Under the pieces are notes generated by a model that was not told the DNA's origin, did no database searches, and saw only the letters and a program-made list of their open reading frames with translations. A DNA stretch of 64,000 nt from Clostridium pasteurianum (GTDB lineage: Bacteria; Bacillota; Clostridia; Clostridiales; Clostridiaceae): assembly GCF_001705235.1 (NCBI RefSeq), contig NZ_MCGV01000002.1:1-64000 (forward strand), written 5' to 3'. A program made the position numbers and the translations under genes. This document shows positions 1 to 8,871 of this stretch, one piece after another. Position 1 is the first letter of the stretch. Each line of letters begins with the position of its first letter.

Positions 1-34
1 AGAAGTATCAAAACTAAAATAATTAAATAAAAAG

Positions 35-80
35 AGTACTGGTAGAATAAAGATATTCTTATTTTACCAGTACTTTTTTT
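35..80 (+). terminator. Rho-independent terminator of an upstream gene
   Basis: Inverted repeat with arms at about 35-50 and 59-74 (AGTACTGGTA against TACCAGTACT), followed by a run of T. It most likely ends a plus-strand gene lying left of the window. Confidence 0.75.
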
Positions 81-180
81 GCTATGAGTATTTACACATT
101 TGATAACAAAAATGAATTATAATTGACATAATTAAAAATAAAGTATAATATGTATTATATTTCTTGAAAGGATGATACAT

Positions 181-1455
181 ATGAATAGCAAATTAAAAAA
201 AACAATGCTTTCGACTTTTTTAATAGCTGCTTTAATAGCTTCTGGTGTAGGAATTAACAGATATGTTTTTAGTAAAGACTTTAGTACTTATTTAGATAAA
301 AACCATAAAAGTATTAATAGTAATTCTAAGGATTTTAAAATACTCGATGATGATGCAAGGAATAGTAATGTGATTTTATGTGGTGAGGGTCATGCAATTA
401 AATATAATTACAAGCTTGAAAATAATTTAATTGAATATTTAAATAAAAAATACAATGTAAAGTATGTTTTGATGGAATATTCTTATAGTGGGTCCTGCAA
501 TATTAATAATTATCTTGAGTCAGGAAACACAGAAGAATTAAAAGATATGTTTTATAATTTTAAAAATACAGCTTCATATAATGATGATGCTTATAATTTT
601 CTAGTTAAATTAAGAAATTATAATTTGACACTTCCAAGGAATAAAAAAATAAAAGTTATAGGAATCGATATTGAGCATCAAATCCCCATAGCAATAAGGT
701 ATTTAAATTCTATTATGGAAACGAGAGGCAAAGCACCTGATGAAATATCCGCAGATGTTGATGAAATCAAAGAACAAGCCCAAGACAATGATTATAACAG
801 CTGGGAGACACTTCAGGATAGTGATTTAAAGAATGATGTTTTAAAGCTCCAAAAGGATATGAAAAAAAGTAAAAATTGTTATGAGAAATATTTAGGAAAC
901 AACTATTTCGATTTTAACTTCATTGTAAATAATATGGTTAATGCTTTTGACGCATATTCTAATTATAATTCTGATAAATTTGAAAAAATAAGGGAAAAGT
1001 CTATGTATAATAATTTTAAAACATTATATGCACGCTTACCAAAAGGAAAATATTTTGGAGAATTTGGTAGAGAGCATGTTTATCAGAATAGTTTTAAAGA
1101 TAAAACTTATGGTAAAGTAGATAAAAGACTTGCAATGTATTTAAATGATACGGAATCTCCTGTAAAGGGAAAAGTATTATCAATAGAGTACTACTATAAA
1201 AATTCTAAATTTATGTCACCAAAATATCCTTATTCTGCTCAAAAAGTAAACTATGCAATCAATGATAAAGATATAAGTAAGTACCTTAAATCAGATATTA
1301 ATATATTTAAATTAGATGGGGACAAGTCTCCTTTTTCTAAATCAATGTACTTTATGAAGGATAAAGGACTAAATGGAGTTACTACAGATTATTTTAAATA
1401 TATTGTCATTATAAAAAACTCACCAGCATCAAGTGCATATGATAAAAGAAATTAA
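181..1455 (+). CDS. Membrane-anchored or secreted erythromycin-esterase-like protein
   Basis: Protein of 424 residues starting with a Lys-rich N terminus and one hydrophobic segment (about residues 8-26), so a signal peptide or anchor. An N-terminal GEGHA motif, a later VLMEYSYSG segment and a GREHVYQ motif resemble the GE-H, E and H blocks of the erythromycin esterase / EreA-like superfamily, enzymes that hydrolyse ester or lactone bonds. I infer a hydrolase of unknown substrate; real macrolide esterase activity is not implied. An ATG nine bases upstream (172) is touched by the ribosome site GAAAGGA, so ATG 181, with normal spacing, is preferred. The gene stands alone between a terminator and a repeat element. 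Confidence 0.5.
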   Translation: MNSKLKKTMLSTFLIAALIASGVGINRYVFSKDFSTYLDKNHKSINSNSKDFKILDDDARNSNVILCGEGHAIKYNYKLENNLIEYLNKKYNVKYVLMEYSYSGSCNINNYLESGNTEELKDMFYNFKNTASYNDDAYNFLVKLRNYNLTLPRNKKIKVIGIDIEHQIPIAIRYLNSIMETRGKAPDEISADVDEIKEQAQDNDYNSWETLQDSDLKNDVLKLQKDMKKSKNCYEKYLGNNYFDFNFIVNNMVNAFDAYSNYNSDKFEKIREKSMYNNFKTLYARLPKGKYFGEFGREHVYQNSFKDKTYGKVDKRLAMYLNDTESPVKGKVLSIEYYYKNSKFMSPKYPYSAQKVNYAINDKDISKYLKSDINIFKLDGDKSPFSKSMYFMKDKGLNGVTTDYFKYIVIIKNSPASSAYDKRN

Positions 1456-1467
1456 AAACGTGAAAAC

Positions 1468-1620
1468 AATTAAGAAAGGAGAATTAAGAATGAAGGATGA
1501 TTTTCCGCCGCTCTGCTCCAGAAAATTCACTAAATTAGAAAAGAACATTGGACTGTGATGAATGGGTGTCATTATAATGTTAGAAGTTTTTCGTAGTGTA
1601 AGGGAGAAAAAGTTACCATG
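1468..1620 (+). repeat. Family A repeat, copy A1 (right end replaced by a family B element)
   Basis: Begins with the family terminus (AATTAAGAAAGGAGAATTAA), contains the GGATGATTTTCC and GGGAGAAAAAGTTACCAT blocks shared with other copies, then runs into a family B element at 1635. Non-coding. Confidence 0.7.
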
Positions 1621-1634
1621 TATTTATTCTGTAT

Positions 1635-1821
1635 GAGAAGTAACAATATTTTGGGAACGATTTAAATAAAATTGTATAAATCTTAGGGTGATATTTTGAA
1701 AAGACTTAGAAATTTCAATTTGCCTGAACGCTAGTGAGTTATTGAAATTTCTTAGGATTTTTAAAATATCACCCTTAGATTTATTAATTTTATTTAATGT
1801 TCCAAAATATTGTTACTTCTC
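1635..1821. repeat. Family B repeat, copy B1, MITE-like with 22-bp terminal inverted repeats
   Basis: Left end GAGAAGTAACAATATTTTGG and right end CCAAAATATTGTTACTTCTC are perfect inverted repeats. The interior forms a long stem with the conserved loop region CTGAACGCTAGTGAGTTATT. Lies between convergent genes, where it could also terminate transcription. No coding capacity. Confidence 0.8.
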
Positions 1822-1828
1822 TATTTTT

Positions 1829-2626
1829 TTAAATGCTGCGGATTTTATCAGCATAATAATCAGTACGTGGAATCCAGTCTAGAAACTTTTCAAAGCATAT
1901 ATTCCAGAATCTCCACTCATGGGCATATCCTTCTACTTCTTTAAAGGTCACATCAATGCCTTGCTTAACTAGGTTATTTACATAATTTTTGTTTACATCA
2001 TATAAGAAATCATTGGTTCCACAGGCAATGTACATTTTAGGAAATTGTTTTTTTGCTTCAAGTAATTTATTAGTGATTTCTAAAAGATCCATTTCTTCTT
2101 TGATTTCAGTGTCATTAGTTATATTGCCACTGCCTATAGTATAGGGATTTAAATTGAAGGCTGCTGAAAAAGCACCAATAGCATTATATCTATCTGGGTT
2201 AGATAAACCGTGAAGTGTTGCTCCATATCCTCCCATTGAAAGCCCTGCTATATATGTATCTTCCTTTCTATCGGAAATAGGGAAGGTGTTAGTTATGAAT
2301 TCTGGTAATTCTTTTTCAATAAAATCATAGAATAAATCGTGCTCACTAAAATTAACATAAGACTTATTTTCAGCTGCAATCATTACAGCAGCTATTTGCC
2401 TTTCTTCGCAGAATGCTTCAACATTGGTATAACCACAAATTTGTTTTTGATTATTGCCGAAACCGTGAAGTAAGTAAACCACTGGATGCTTAGCCGGTTT
2501 CACATGAGATGGCTTAACATCTGACATTCCAAGTGCTTCTGGAATAGTAGGAGTAGGCAGAATAACGTCTATGTCTACTGTCCTTTTTAAAATATATGAT
2601 ATTACATTACATGAAATTTTAGCCAT
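1829..2626 (-). CDS. CE1-like carboxylesterase, tributyrin-esterase / esterase D family
   Basis: Alpha/beta hydrolase of 265 residues without a signal peptide, so cytoplasmic. The nucleophile elbow is GLSMGG with Ser130; the oxyanion region is LLHGFG near residue 54; Asp206 (in ACGTNDF) and His236 (in GYAHEWRFW) complete a plausible triad. The family contains small acyl esterases such as lactococcal EstA and S-formylglutathione-hydrolase relatives, and it shares the fold of acetyl-xylan and feruloyl esterases. In this neighbourhood a role in removing acyl groups from imported sugar fragments is plausible but inferred. The start has a good TAGGAGGG site seven bases upstream. Confidence 0.75.
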   Translation of the reverse strand: MAKISCNVISYILKRTVDIDVILPTPTIPEALGMSDVKPSHVKPAKHPVVYLLHGFGNNQKQICGYTNVEAFCEERQIAAVMIAAENKSYVNFSEHDLFYDFIEKELPEFITNTFPISDRKEDTYIAGLSMGGYGATLHGLSNPDRYNAIGAFSAAFNLNPYTIGSGNITNDTEIKEEMDLLEITNKLLEAKKQFPKMYIACGTNDFLYDVNKNYVNNLVKQGIDVTFKEVEGYAHEWRFWNICFEKFLDWIPRTDYYADKIRSI

Positions 2627-2712
2627 GGTAAACCCTCCTAATTATGAATACGTTTAATAGTTGTATTTTAACATAGGAAGTTTGTATTTTCTATATAAGG
2701 ATACTTAAAAAA

Positions 2713-2882
2713 AATTAAGAATTAAGAAAGAAGAATTAAGAATGAAGGATGGTTTTCCCCCGCTTTGCTTCGGAAAATCTACTAACTTATAGAAGAACAT
2801 TCATCTGCATGAATTGGTGCATTTATAAGTTTAAAAGTTTTTCGAAGTGGAACGGAGAAAAAGTTACCATCATTCTTAATTG
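2713..2882 (+). repeat. Family A repeat, copy A2 (complete)
   Basis: Full-length copy from AATTAAGAATTAAGAAAGAA to CATCATTCTTAATT. The ends are inverted and the whole 170 bp can fold on itself; the centre holds a small hairpin ATTCAT-CTGC-ATGAAT. The open frame across it is a by-product of the repeat. Confidence 0.8.
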
Positions 2883-2885
2883 TTT

Positions 2886-4040
2886 TTACTGTATGTTTGG
2901 AAGTGGTGTATCAGGATATACAGCTTTTAGATTACCGCCTATGATTTTTGCACCAGAATATATACGGCAGTAACCTTCTGTCGTACAATTTTTAAAGGTA
3001 AATTTATGTTCTTTACCAGGATTATAAGGAAAATTAAAATTAGCCTTGGTTGAGTTTGGTTCTTCGAGAAGAAGGTTATTGTCTGCTCCATTTCTGTCAG
3101 CTGTACAATTAGTAAGAGTTAAAGAGCCTGCACTGTTATTTTGTGAAAATCCGCAGCTTCTATTATCATAGGCTTTGCAGCCATATAATATGTGAGAACC
3201 CTTTGATCTATGAGTGCCCTTTGGCGGTTTTTGATTACCTCCAAGTTTAAAACCATCCCCATTCATTTCTGAATTATTAAGAGAATTTGATGGATCACCA
3301 TGATAATATCCATTTTTCGTAGATGTACAGTTAGTTAAAGTGACAGTTTTATCTGTTCCAAGTAGATCAAAGCCATCATCTGAATTATTGTAGGAATTAC
3401 AGTTTATAAACTTGTTTCCTGCTCCTGCGCCTAGCTTGCATGCAAAGCCATCTGCATTGGAGCCTTTTGTTTTAATATCATAATTATTAAAGGAAGAACA
3501 ATCCTGTACTAAGTTATCATGAGCACCATCTGTAATTTGCAGACCAGTATCATCATTATTGTCTGTTATGCAGTTTTTAATTGTATTATTGTGGGATTTG
3601 CTGCCCTTAAGTAAAATACCGTTATCACCAGCGTGGTATACTTCTATATTTTCTATGTCCCAGTATGAGCCTTTAAGGTTGATTCCGTAAGCATTATTTT
3701 CTTCTGATTCTCCCGAAAAATCAAGTTTAACTTTATCTTTATCTTTACTGGAGCCTATTAGTTTTATGGTTCCAGATTCTCTACCATTTTTATTTAATTC
3801 AATAGGTGATTTAAATTTGTATGTAGGACTTGTAAGCATAATTGTGTCACCAGGTTTGGCCTTATGTATAACTTTCTTAAATTGATCCGAATCATCATTT
3901 GAATTTGTACTTGCCAGTTTTATGATTTTGTGTGAAATTTCTTGTGTGGAATTTTTGCGCTTAGCATGTGCTAAATAAAATCCTGAGACTAAACAAACGC
4001 AAATTGTGGCAGCGCCTGCTATAGATAATGTTTTTTTCAT
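2886..4040 (-). CDS. Secreted pectate lyase, polysaccharide lyase family 9
   Basis: Right-handed parallel beta-helix protein of 384 residues with an N-terminal signal peptide (residues 1-26, ending AHA). The calcium site typical of PL9 is visible: Asp197 in NADGFACKLG, then Asp221, Asp222 and Asp225 in NNSDDGFDLLG. Lys265 in GDGFKLGG matches the catalytic base. The spacing of the four Asp equals that known for Dickeya Pel9A. It cleaves polygalacturonate by beta-elimination outside the cell. A GTG nine bases upstream is in frame, but GGAG lies eight bases before ATG 4040, which is preferred. It is a close paralogue of the gene at 5598-6755, differing most in the N-terminal region. Confidence 0.88.
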   Translation of the reverse strand: MKKTLSIAGAATICVCLVSGFYLAHAKRKNSTQEISHKIIKLASTNSNDDSDQFKKVIHKAKPGDTIMLTSPTYKFKSPIELNKNGRESGTIKLIGSSKDKDKVKLDFSGESEENNAYGINLKGSYWDIENIEVYHAGDNGILLKGSKSHNNTIKNCITDNNDDTGLQITDGAHDNLVQDCSSFNNYDIKTKGSNADGFACKLGAGAGNKFINCNSYNNSDDGFDLLGTDKTVTLTNCTSTKNGYYHGDPSNSLNNSEMNGDGFKLGGNQKPPKGTHRSKGSHILYGCKAYDNRSCGFSQNNSAGSLTLTNCTADRNGADNNLLLEEPNSTKANFNFPYNPGKEHKFTFKNCTTEGYCRIYSGAKIIGGNLKAVYPDTPLPNIQ

Positions 4041-4212
4041 AAGTAACACTCCAGTACTTCTTTATTAGGGATAATATATATAATAAACACAATAATTAAA
4101 TAATGTAAGTAATTTTTATTAAATATGTGTTAATATTTCTTTACCTTTTTTCTGCATGAGAATGACAGATAGAAATAAAAGGCGTAATATATTTAATTTT
4201 TTACTATTATGC

Positions 4213-4261
4213 TTTACATACTAGCTAAAATGCTTTATAATTTATTTAAACTAGTATGTAA
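4213..4261 (+). promoter_or_regulatory. Promoter of the PadR operon bracketed by an 11-bp inverted repeat
   Basis: -35 TTTACA at 4213-4218 and -10 TATAAT at 4236-4241 with 17-bp spacing. TTACATACTAG (4214-4224) overlaps the -35 and its exact inverse CTAGTATGTAA (4251-4261) lies just past the -10. This arrangement fits PadR autorepression. Confidence 0.7.
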
Positions 4262-4290
4262 TACAATATAGTACCGTAGGAAGTGATAAT

Positions 4291-4629
4291 TTGAAGCAAA
4301 CACAGCTTTTAAAAGGAATACTTGAAGGATGCGTACTTCTCATTATAGGTGAAAATGAGGTGTATGGATATGAACTGGTGCAGCTTTTAAAGAAATATGG
4401 ATTCAAGCAAATAGTTGCCGGTACGGTATATCCTCTTTTACAAAAGCTTGAAAAACAAGGATATCTTTCAAGTACTATGAAGTCGTCACCTGATGGACCA
4501 GACAGAAAATACTACAAAATGACTTTGGAAGGAAAGAAACACTGCAGTGAATTTATTGATCAGTGGAATGATATAGCAGGCAATGTCAATAATATTATAA
4601 GTTTAATGGGGGGAAAATTTTATGAATAA
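4291..4629 (+). CDS. PadR-family transcriptional repressor
   Basis: Short PadR protein of 112 residues: winged helix with the family pattern LLIIGENEVYGYEL, then GTVYPLLQKLEKQGYL and a DRKYYKMTLEGK wing. Such regulators usually repress their own operon, which commonly encodes a membrane protein. Translation starts at TTG 4291 behind GTAGGAAG. The stop overlaps the start of the next gene by 8 bases, so the two are translationally coupled. The inverted repeat around the upstream promoter is the likely operator. Confidence 0.85.
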   Translation: MKQTQLLKGILEGCVLLIIGENEVYGYELVQLLKKYGFKQIVAGTVYPLLQKLEKQGYLSSTMKSSPDGPDRKYYKMTLEGKKHCSEFIDQWNDIAGNVNNIISLMGGKFYE

Positions 4630-5479
4630 AAAGAGCAGTAAAGCTAAAGAACTTATTAATAAAAATAATGAACTTAGAGAAAAATTACTTCCTGAAAATA
4701 AAGAATATTATGAGAAGCTTTTACTGTATATTCGTACTTCGGGGTTATTTTATGATGAATATGAAGTTGAAGCCCTGCTCATTCAAATTCTACAGGATAC
4801 AATTTCTGCTCAGGAAAATGGAGATTCTGCCAGAGACTTTTTTGGTAAATCGCCTCAAGAGGCGGCAGATGAATTGATTGGTAACTTCAGTCATGGAAGC
4901 AAGCCAGAAATATTAAAGTTTGCAGGTATCATTTTTGCCATTAGTGCATTTTTTCCTATTTTAAGTATGCTGAGTACAGATAAAGGAATTAATCCTATTG
5001 TATTAATATTGGATGGAATTTTAAGTTTTATTACAGTAGAAATTGTATTTAGTGTGTTACATAAGGGTATATACACAAAAATTATAAAAAACAAGATAGT
5101 TTCTTTTATGATTATATGGATATTCTTTGCTTTAATTATAGGCTTATTTGTATTAATTGATATTTTTACACCTAGTATGTGGAATCTCAATATTGCAGGA
5201 AGTATAAAAGTGCTAATAATTTCCATAGTATTATTTTTAACTATTTTTGAAGTATGTACACAAAAGCATGTTGAAAGGAGTATTTTTATACCGTTTATTC
5301 CACCAATATGGGTTTTAGGGTTATTTGCTATATGCGCCAATATTACATTAACAAAAACTTGGATATCAACTAAGAATGGTAAAATTATATCAGTTGTTTT
5401 AATTTTAGCAGCTAATTTTATTTTTTATATTCTAACGTACTTTTTAAATAGAGAGAAAAAAGCTAGCAATAAATTCTAA
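4622..5479 (+). CDS. DUF1129/HAAS-type membrane protein coupled to PadR
   Basis: Protein of 285 residues. The first ~95 residues are a charged helical domain (NKNNELREKL, then YYEKLLLYIRTSGLFYDEYE and an AADEL segment) of the kind found in DUF1129/HAAS proteins; the rest contains about six hydrophobic helices. Families like this are repeatedly paired with PadR repressors and are thought to have signalling or envelope roles, but no activity is established. The start lies within the end of the PadR gene. A hairpin terminator follows. Confidence 0.6.
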   Translation: MNKKSSKAKELINKNNELREKLLPENKEYYEKLLLYIRTSGLFYDEYEVEALLIQILQDTISAQENGDSARDFFGKSPQEAADELIGNFSHGSKPEILKFAGIIFAISAFFPILSMLSTDKGINPIVLILDGILSFITVEIVFSVLHKGIYTKIIKNKIVSFMIIWIFFALIIGLFVLIDIFTPSMWNLNIAGSIKVLIISIVLFLTIFEVCTQKHVERSIFIPFIPPIWVLGLFAICANITLTKTWISTKNGKIISVVLILAANFIFYILTYFLNREKKASNKF

Positions 5480-5489
5480 TATTATAAGG

Positions 5490-5558
5490 TAAAAGTCTAA
5501 GAAATTTCATTACTTTTTCCGAGTTAATTATTAAAATTTCTTAGACTTTTAGTTTTTT
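5490..5558 (+). terminator. Hairpin between convergent genes, related to the family B core
   Basis: Arms AAAAGTCTAAGAAATTT and AAATTTCTTAGACTTTT flank a 26-base loop containing GAGTTAATTATT, followed by AGTTTTTT. It can end both the PadR operon and the pectate lyase gene. Arm and loop resemble the core of family B repeats. Confidence 0.65.
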
Positions 5559-5597
5559 GACGTTTAGATTTGTGCTTCTTTTTTATGTTTCAAAAAG

Positions 5598-6755
5598 CTA
5601 TTTATTTGTCTTTGATTTTTTTGAAGATGTAACTGGTGATAGTGGATTATTAGGAGCTGAAGCGTATATATTACCTCCTATAACTTTTGCACCAGAATAT
5701 ATAGTACATTTTCCATTTGTTGTGCAATTTATAAATGTAAATATATGTCCATTTTCAGGATTGTAAGGGAAATTAAAATTGCTTTTAACGGTTTTAAAAT
5801 TGGCATTAAGAACGTTATCAGCACCATTTCTATCGGCATCACAGTTAGTTAAAGTTAAAGATGCACCACTGTTGTTCTGAGAAAATCCAGCAGCTTTATT
5901 GTCATAGGATTTGCAGCCGTATACTACATGATTTCCTAAGGATCTATGTGTACCCTTTGGCGGTTTTTGATTGCCACCGAGTTTAATTCCATCACCGTTC
6001 ATACTTGCGCTATTTAATTTATTTAATGGATCACCATGGTAATATCCGTTTTTAGTAGCAGTACAGCCTGTAAGGGTTACTGCTTCATCAGTTCCAAGTA
6101 GATCAAAGCCATCATCTGAATTGTTGTAGGAATTGCAGTTTAAAAACTTGTTTCCTGCTCCAGCTCCAAGTTTACATGCAAAACCATCTGCATTAGAACC
6201 CTTTGTTTTGGCATCGTAATTATTAAAAGAATCACTATCTTGAACTAAATTATCGTGAGCTCCTCCTGTAATTTGCAGGCCAGCATCACTGTTATTATCT
6301 GTTGAACAATTTGTAATAGTATTATTGCCTGATGCAGTACCTTTCATTATAATTCCATTGTCACCGGCACCATATACGTCTAGGTTTTGGAGCTCCCAGT
6401 ATGAACCTTGAAGGTTTATTCCGTAAGAACTATCACTAACTTTTTCATTAGAAAAATCAAGCTTAACTTTAGTTGTACCTGATCCCTTCAATTTTATGGT
6501 GCTGCCCTTAACTCCATTTTTATTTAATAAAATTGGTGATTTAAATTTATAAGATGAACTGGTAAGTAAAATTGTGTCACCAGGATTAGCCTTAGCTATA
6601 GCTGCCTTTAAAATTGCTGAATCGTCAGCTGAATTTGAACTTGTAATTGTTATAGTTGATGGCGCAGCTGCATAAGCTGTAGTTGTAAGTTTTGGTACAG
6701 AAAATAGTGAAAGAGAAATTAACGTTGAAGCTACTAAACATATTGTTTTTTTCAT
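5598..6755 (-). CDS. Secreted pectate lyase, polysaccharide lyase family 9 (second copy)
   Basis: Protein of 385 residues with a signal peptide ending at TTTAYAA (about residue 30). Beta-helix repeats cover residues 40-340. Calcium-binding Asp190, Asp214, Asp215 and Asp218 and catalytic Lys258 (GDGIKLGG) match family PL9. The C terminus ends in a Ser/Lys-rich tail. An upstream in-frame start at 6800 lacks a ribosome site, whereas AAAGGGG lies eight bases before ATG 6755. Likely extracellular pectate degradation, together with the paralogue at 2886-4040. A perfect palindrome lies between promoter and start. Confidence 0.88.
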   Translation of the reverse strand: MKKTICLVASTLISLSLFSVPKLTTTAYAAAPSTITITSSNSADDSAILKAAIAKANPGDTILLTSSSYKFKSPILLNKNGVKGSTIKLKGSGTTKVKLDFSNEKVSDSSYGINLQGSYWELQNLDVYGAGDNGIIMKGTASGNNTITNCSTDNNSDAGLQITGGAHDNLVQDSDSFNNYDAKTKGSNADGFACKLGAGAGNKFLNCNSYNNSDDGFDLLGTDEAVTLTGCTATKNGYYHGDPLNKLNSASMNGDGIKLGGNQKPPKGTHRSLGNHVVYGCKSYDNKAAGFSQNNSGASLTLTNCDADRNGADNVLNANFKTVKSNFNFPYNPENGHIFTFINCTTNGKCTIYSGAKVIGGNIYASAPNNPLSPVTSSKKSKTNK

Positions 6756-6784
6756 AAATAAAACCCCTTTATAATAACATGTTT

Positions 6785-6862
6785 TTGTTAACGTTAACAA
6801 ATTGTTTTACATATAATAGCTATTATAAAATATATTATAGCTTATTATGGAAATAATGTAAA
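6785..6862 (-). promoter_or_regulatory. Pectate lyase promoter with 16-bp palindromic operator
   Basis: On the minus strand, -35 TTTACA (6857-6862) and -10 TATAAT (6834-6839) are 17 bp apart. Downstream lies the perfect palindrome TTGTTAACGTTAACAA (6785-6800), CG-centred like LacI/CcpA operators and one base off the usual cre pattern. Probable sugar-responsive or catabolite control. Confidence 0.6.
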
Positions 6863-6875
6863 TACATTTTATAAC

Positions 6876-7772
6876 TTATTTGCTAATTATATCTCTTATT
6901 TTAATATGTACTTTATTGAATGCACTAACTGTATTAATGGAAGAAATAAACAAGCTAAGAAGTATTAACATAGCTCCAATATACTCCTGTAAGTTAAGCA
7001 TTTCATGTAAAAGTAAAGAAGCGAAAATTGCTGAAAATACCGGTTCCAGTGCAAAGGAAAAACCAGCAGTTTCTGGCGCAGTGTATTTTTGGGCAATAGG
7101 TTGTATTATAAAACCGTATGCACTGCAGATTAAAGCAAGTCCTAAAACTGCTATCCATCCATTTGATGTATGGGGTAATTTGGGGTTTTCAAAAACAAAC
7201 GAAAATAGACTACCTAGTAATGCTGCAAAGCCAAATTGAAAAACTCCTAATTGTAATGCATTTTCTGATTTTACAAAATAACTTGTTGTTATAACATACA
7301 GTGCATTAAAAACTGCAGCTATGAGGCATAATCCAGATCCTAGATCAATGGAAAATCCATTTTTTAAAGTTAGAAGCCCTATACCTATCATGACTATGCA
7401 AATGCTAATAATTGTCTTTGATTCTGGTATTTTATGTTTTATAAATCCATGTATTATTGGTACAAATGCAACGGTGGTACTTACAAGAAAACCTGCGGAT
7501 GAAGCTGTCGTTGTCTTGAGTCCTATTAAAAGGGGTACAAAGATGCAAAATAAAATAAAACCTAATATTGCACTGTGAATAATAGTTTTTGTACGTATCC
7601 TTTTAATTTTTCTAAATAGGAGAATAAATGTTACTAAAAATGCAGCTCCAAATCTTAATGCAATAAAATTAAATGGACTGAGCCCATTAAGTCCCATTTT
7701 CATAAACAAGTAAGAAGTTCCCCATGCCATAGAAACACTTATAAGTAATAAAGTCGCTTTTCTTTCAGTCAT
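6876..7772 (-). CDS. EamA-family (DMT) inner-membrane exporter
   Basis: Protein of 298 residues with ten predicted hydrophobic helices in two homologous EamA halves (first half starts WGTSYLFMKMGL; second half contains the ETAGFSFALEPVFSA block typical of the family). Members export amino acids, purines or small metabolites; the substrate here is unknown. It diverges from a LysR regulator at 7905, an arrangement in which the regulator commonly controls the exporter. GTGAGG precedes the ATG by nine bases. Confidence 0.8.
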   Translation of the reverse strand: MTERKATLLLISVSMAWGTSYLFMKMGLNGLSPFNFIALRFGAAFLVTFILLFRKIKRIRTKTIIHSAILGFILFCIFVPLLIGLKTTTASSAGFLVSTTVAFVPIIHGFIKHKIPESKTIISICIVMIGIGLLTLKNGFSIDLGSGLCLIAAVFNALYVITTSYFVKSENALQLGVFQFGFAALLGSLFSFVFENPKLPHTSNGWIAVLGLALICSAYGFIIQPIAQKYTAPETAGFSFALEPVFSAIFASLLLHEMLNLQEYIGAMLILLSLFISSINTVSAFNKVHIKIRDIISK

Positions 7773-7873
7773 TTCATTAACCTCACATTTATAGTTATAT
7801 TGTTTGCCTTTTTTACAGTGATATTATATAATCCAATGTGATATAAGTAAAACAAATTTATATTATATTGAGT

Positions 7874-7888
7874 ATTAGATTTTCTAAT
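7874..7888. promoter_or_regulatory. Short palindrome upstream of the LysR gene
   Basis: ATTAGA-TTT-TCTAAT in the intergenic region between the divergent EamA and LysR genes; a candidate LysR-type box for autoregulation and exporter control. Confidence 0.35.
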
Positions 7889-7904
7889 GCATGAAGGAGC
7901 AAAT

Positions 7905-8768
7905 ATGCGCATTTCAAGATATGAAGTACTTATGAAGGTTATTGAATTAGGCAGTTTGACGAAAACCGCTAGATATTTTAATTATACACAGTCTGCTGTA
8001 AGCCAGATAATTAATTCTTTAGAGACAGAACTTGGAATATCTCTTCTTAATAGAAATCATTCTGGAGTTTGGCTTACTTCTGAGGGTAAACAGCTATTAC
8101 CTTACCTTAGAAATATTAGTAACAGTTATCATGAACTATCTGAAAGAGTTTTTGAACTCCTGGGAATGGAAACTGGTTTAATTAGGATTGGAACTTTTTC
8201 AAGTGTTTCATGCCACTTATTGCCACCTCTTATTAAAGGATTTAAAACTATATATCCTAATATTAAGTTTGAATTGCTGCAAGGTGATTATGATGAAATA
8301 GAAACATGGGTAGTTGAAGGAGCTGTAGATTTTGGGTTTATATGTTTACCGTCCACAAAAAATCTTGAAACTATTTTCCTAAAGAAGGACAGAATGATGG
8401 TGATAATTTCTAAAGATCATCCTTATGCAAAAAAATCTTTTTTTCCTGTGAAAGCACTTGCAGATGAATCCTTCATTCTTCTAGAAATAGGTAACAGGCA
8501 AGAAATTTTACAGATTTTTAAGGATAGCCATATAACTCCAAATATTAATTATAGTGTTAAGGATGACTATACTATAATGTCTATGGTAGAAAATGGATTA
8601 GGCGTAAGTATATTATCCGAATTAGTTCTTACAAGAAATCCTTATAAAATATTGGTTAAAGAAACTCGTCCAGTTTTTTACCGAACATTAGGAATTGTAT
8701 TAAAAAATAAAGAAAGTTTATCACTTGCTGTTAAATATTTCATTGAGTATATTACTAGCAAGCTTTAG
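7905..8768 (+). CDS. LysR-family transcriptional regulator
   Basis: 287 residues. Winged helix at residues 1-60 (TKTARYFNYTQSAVSQIINSL is the recognition region), then a periplasmic-binding-protein-like effector domain beginning near GLIRIGTFSSVS. The usual length for the family is about 290-300. ATG 7905 has AAGGAG five bases upstream; an in-frame ATG at 7887 does not. Divergent from the EamA transporter, which is its probable target. Followed by a strong terminator. Confidence 0.85.
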   Translation: MRISRYEVLMKVIELGSLTKTARYFNYTQSAVSQIINSLETELGISLLNRNHSGVWLTSEGKQLLPYLRNISNSYHELSERVFELLGMETGLIRIGTFSSVSCHLLPPLIKGFKTIYPNIKFELLQGDYDEIETWVVEGAVDFGFICLPSTKNLETIFLKKDRMMVIISKDHPYAKKSFFPVKALADESFILLEIGNRQEILQIFKDSHITPNINYSVKDDYTIMSMVENGLGVSILSELVLTRNPYKILVKETRPVFYRTLGIVLKNKESLSLAVKYFIEYITSKL

Positions 8769-8815
8769 TAAAAAATTTCCATAACCCTTAACCCCTTATT
8801 TTGGTATTTCTAATT

Positions 8816-8870
8816 TTTCCATATGTCAAAAAGTATGCTTTTTGACATATGGAAATTCATATAGTTTTTT
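8816..8870 (+). terminator. Strong terminator after the LysR gene
   Basis: Perfect 18-bp stem (8816-8833 against 8838-8855, TTTCCATATGTCAAAAAG) with loop TATG, followed by TTCATATAGTTTTTT. Confidence 0.8.
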
Positions 8871-8871
8871 A

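Noticed and set aside
172-1455. Macrolide resistance gene
   Set aside because: The esterase-like motifs are weak and the protein has a signal or anchor segment; resistance cannot be claimed.
2749-2973. Plus-strand open frame of 74 codons
   Set aside because: Lies in family A repeat A2 and runs into the opposite-strand pectate lyase; no ribosome site or protein-like composition.
4891-5340. Antisense open frame of 149 codons
   Set aside because: Shadow of the DUF1129/HAAS membrane protein gene, without ribosome site or recognisable protein pattern.
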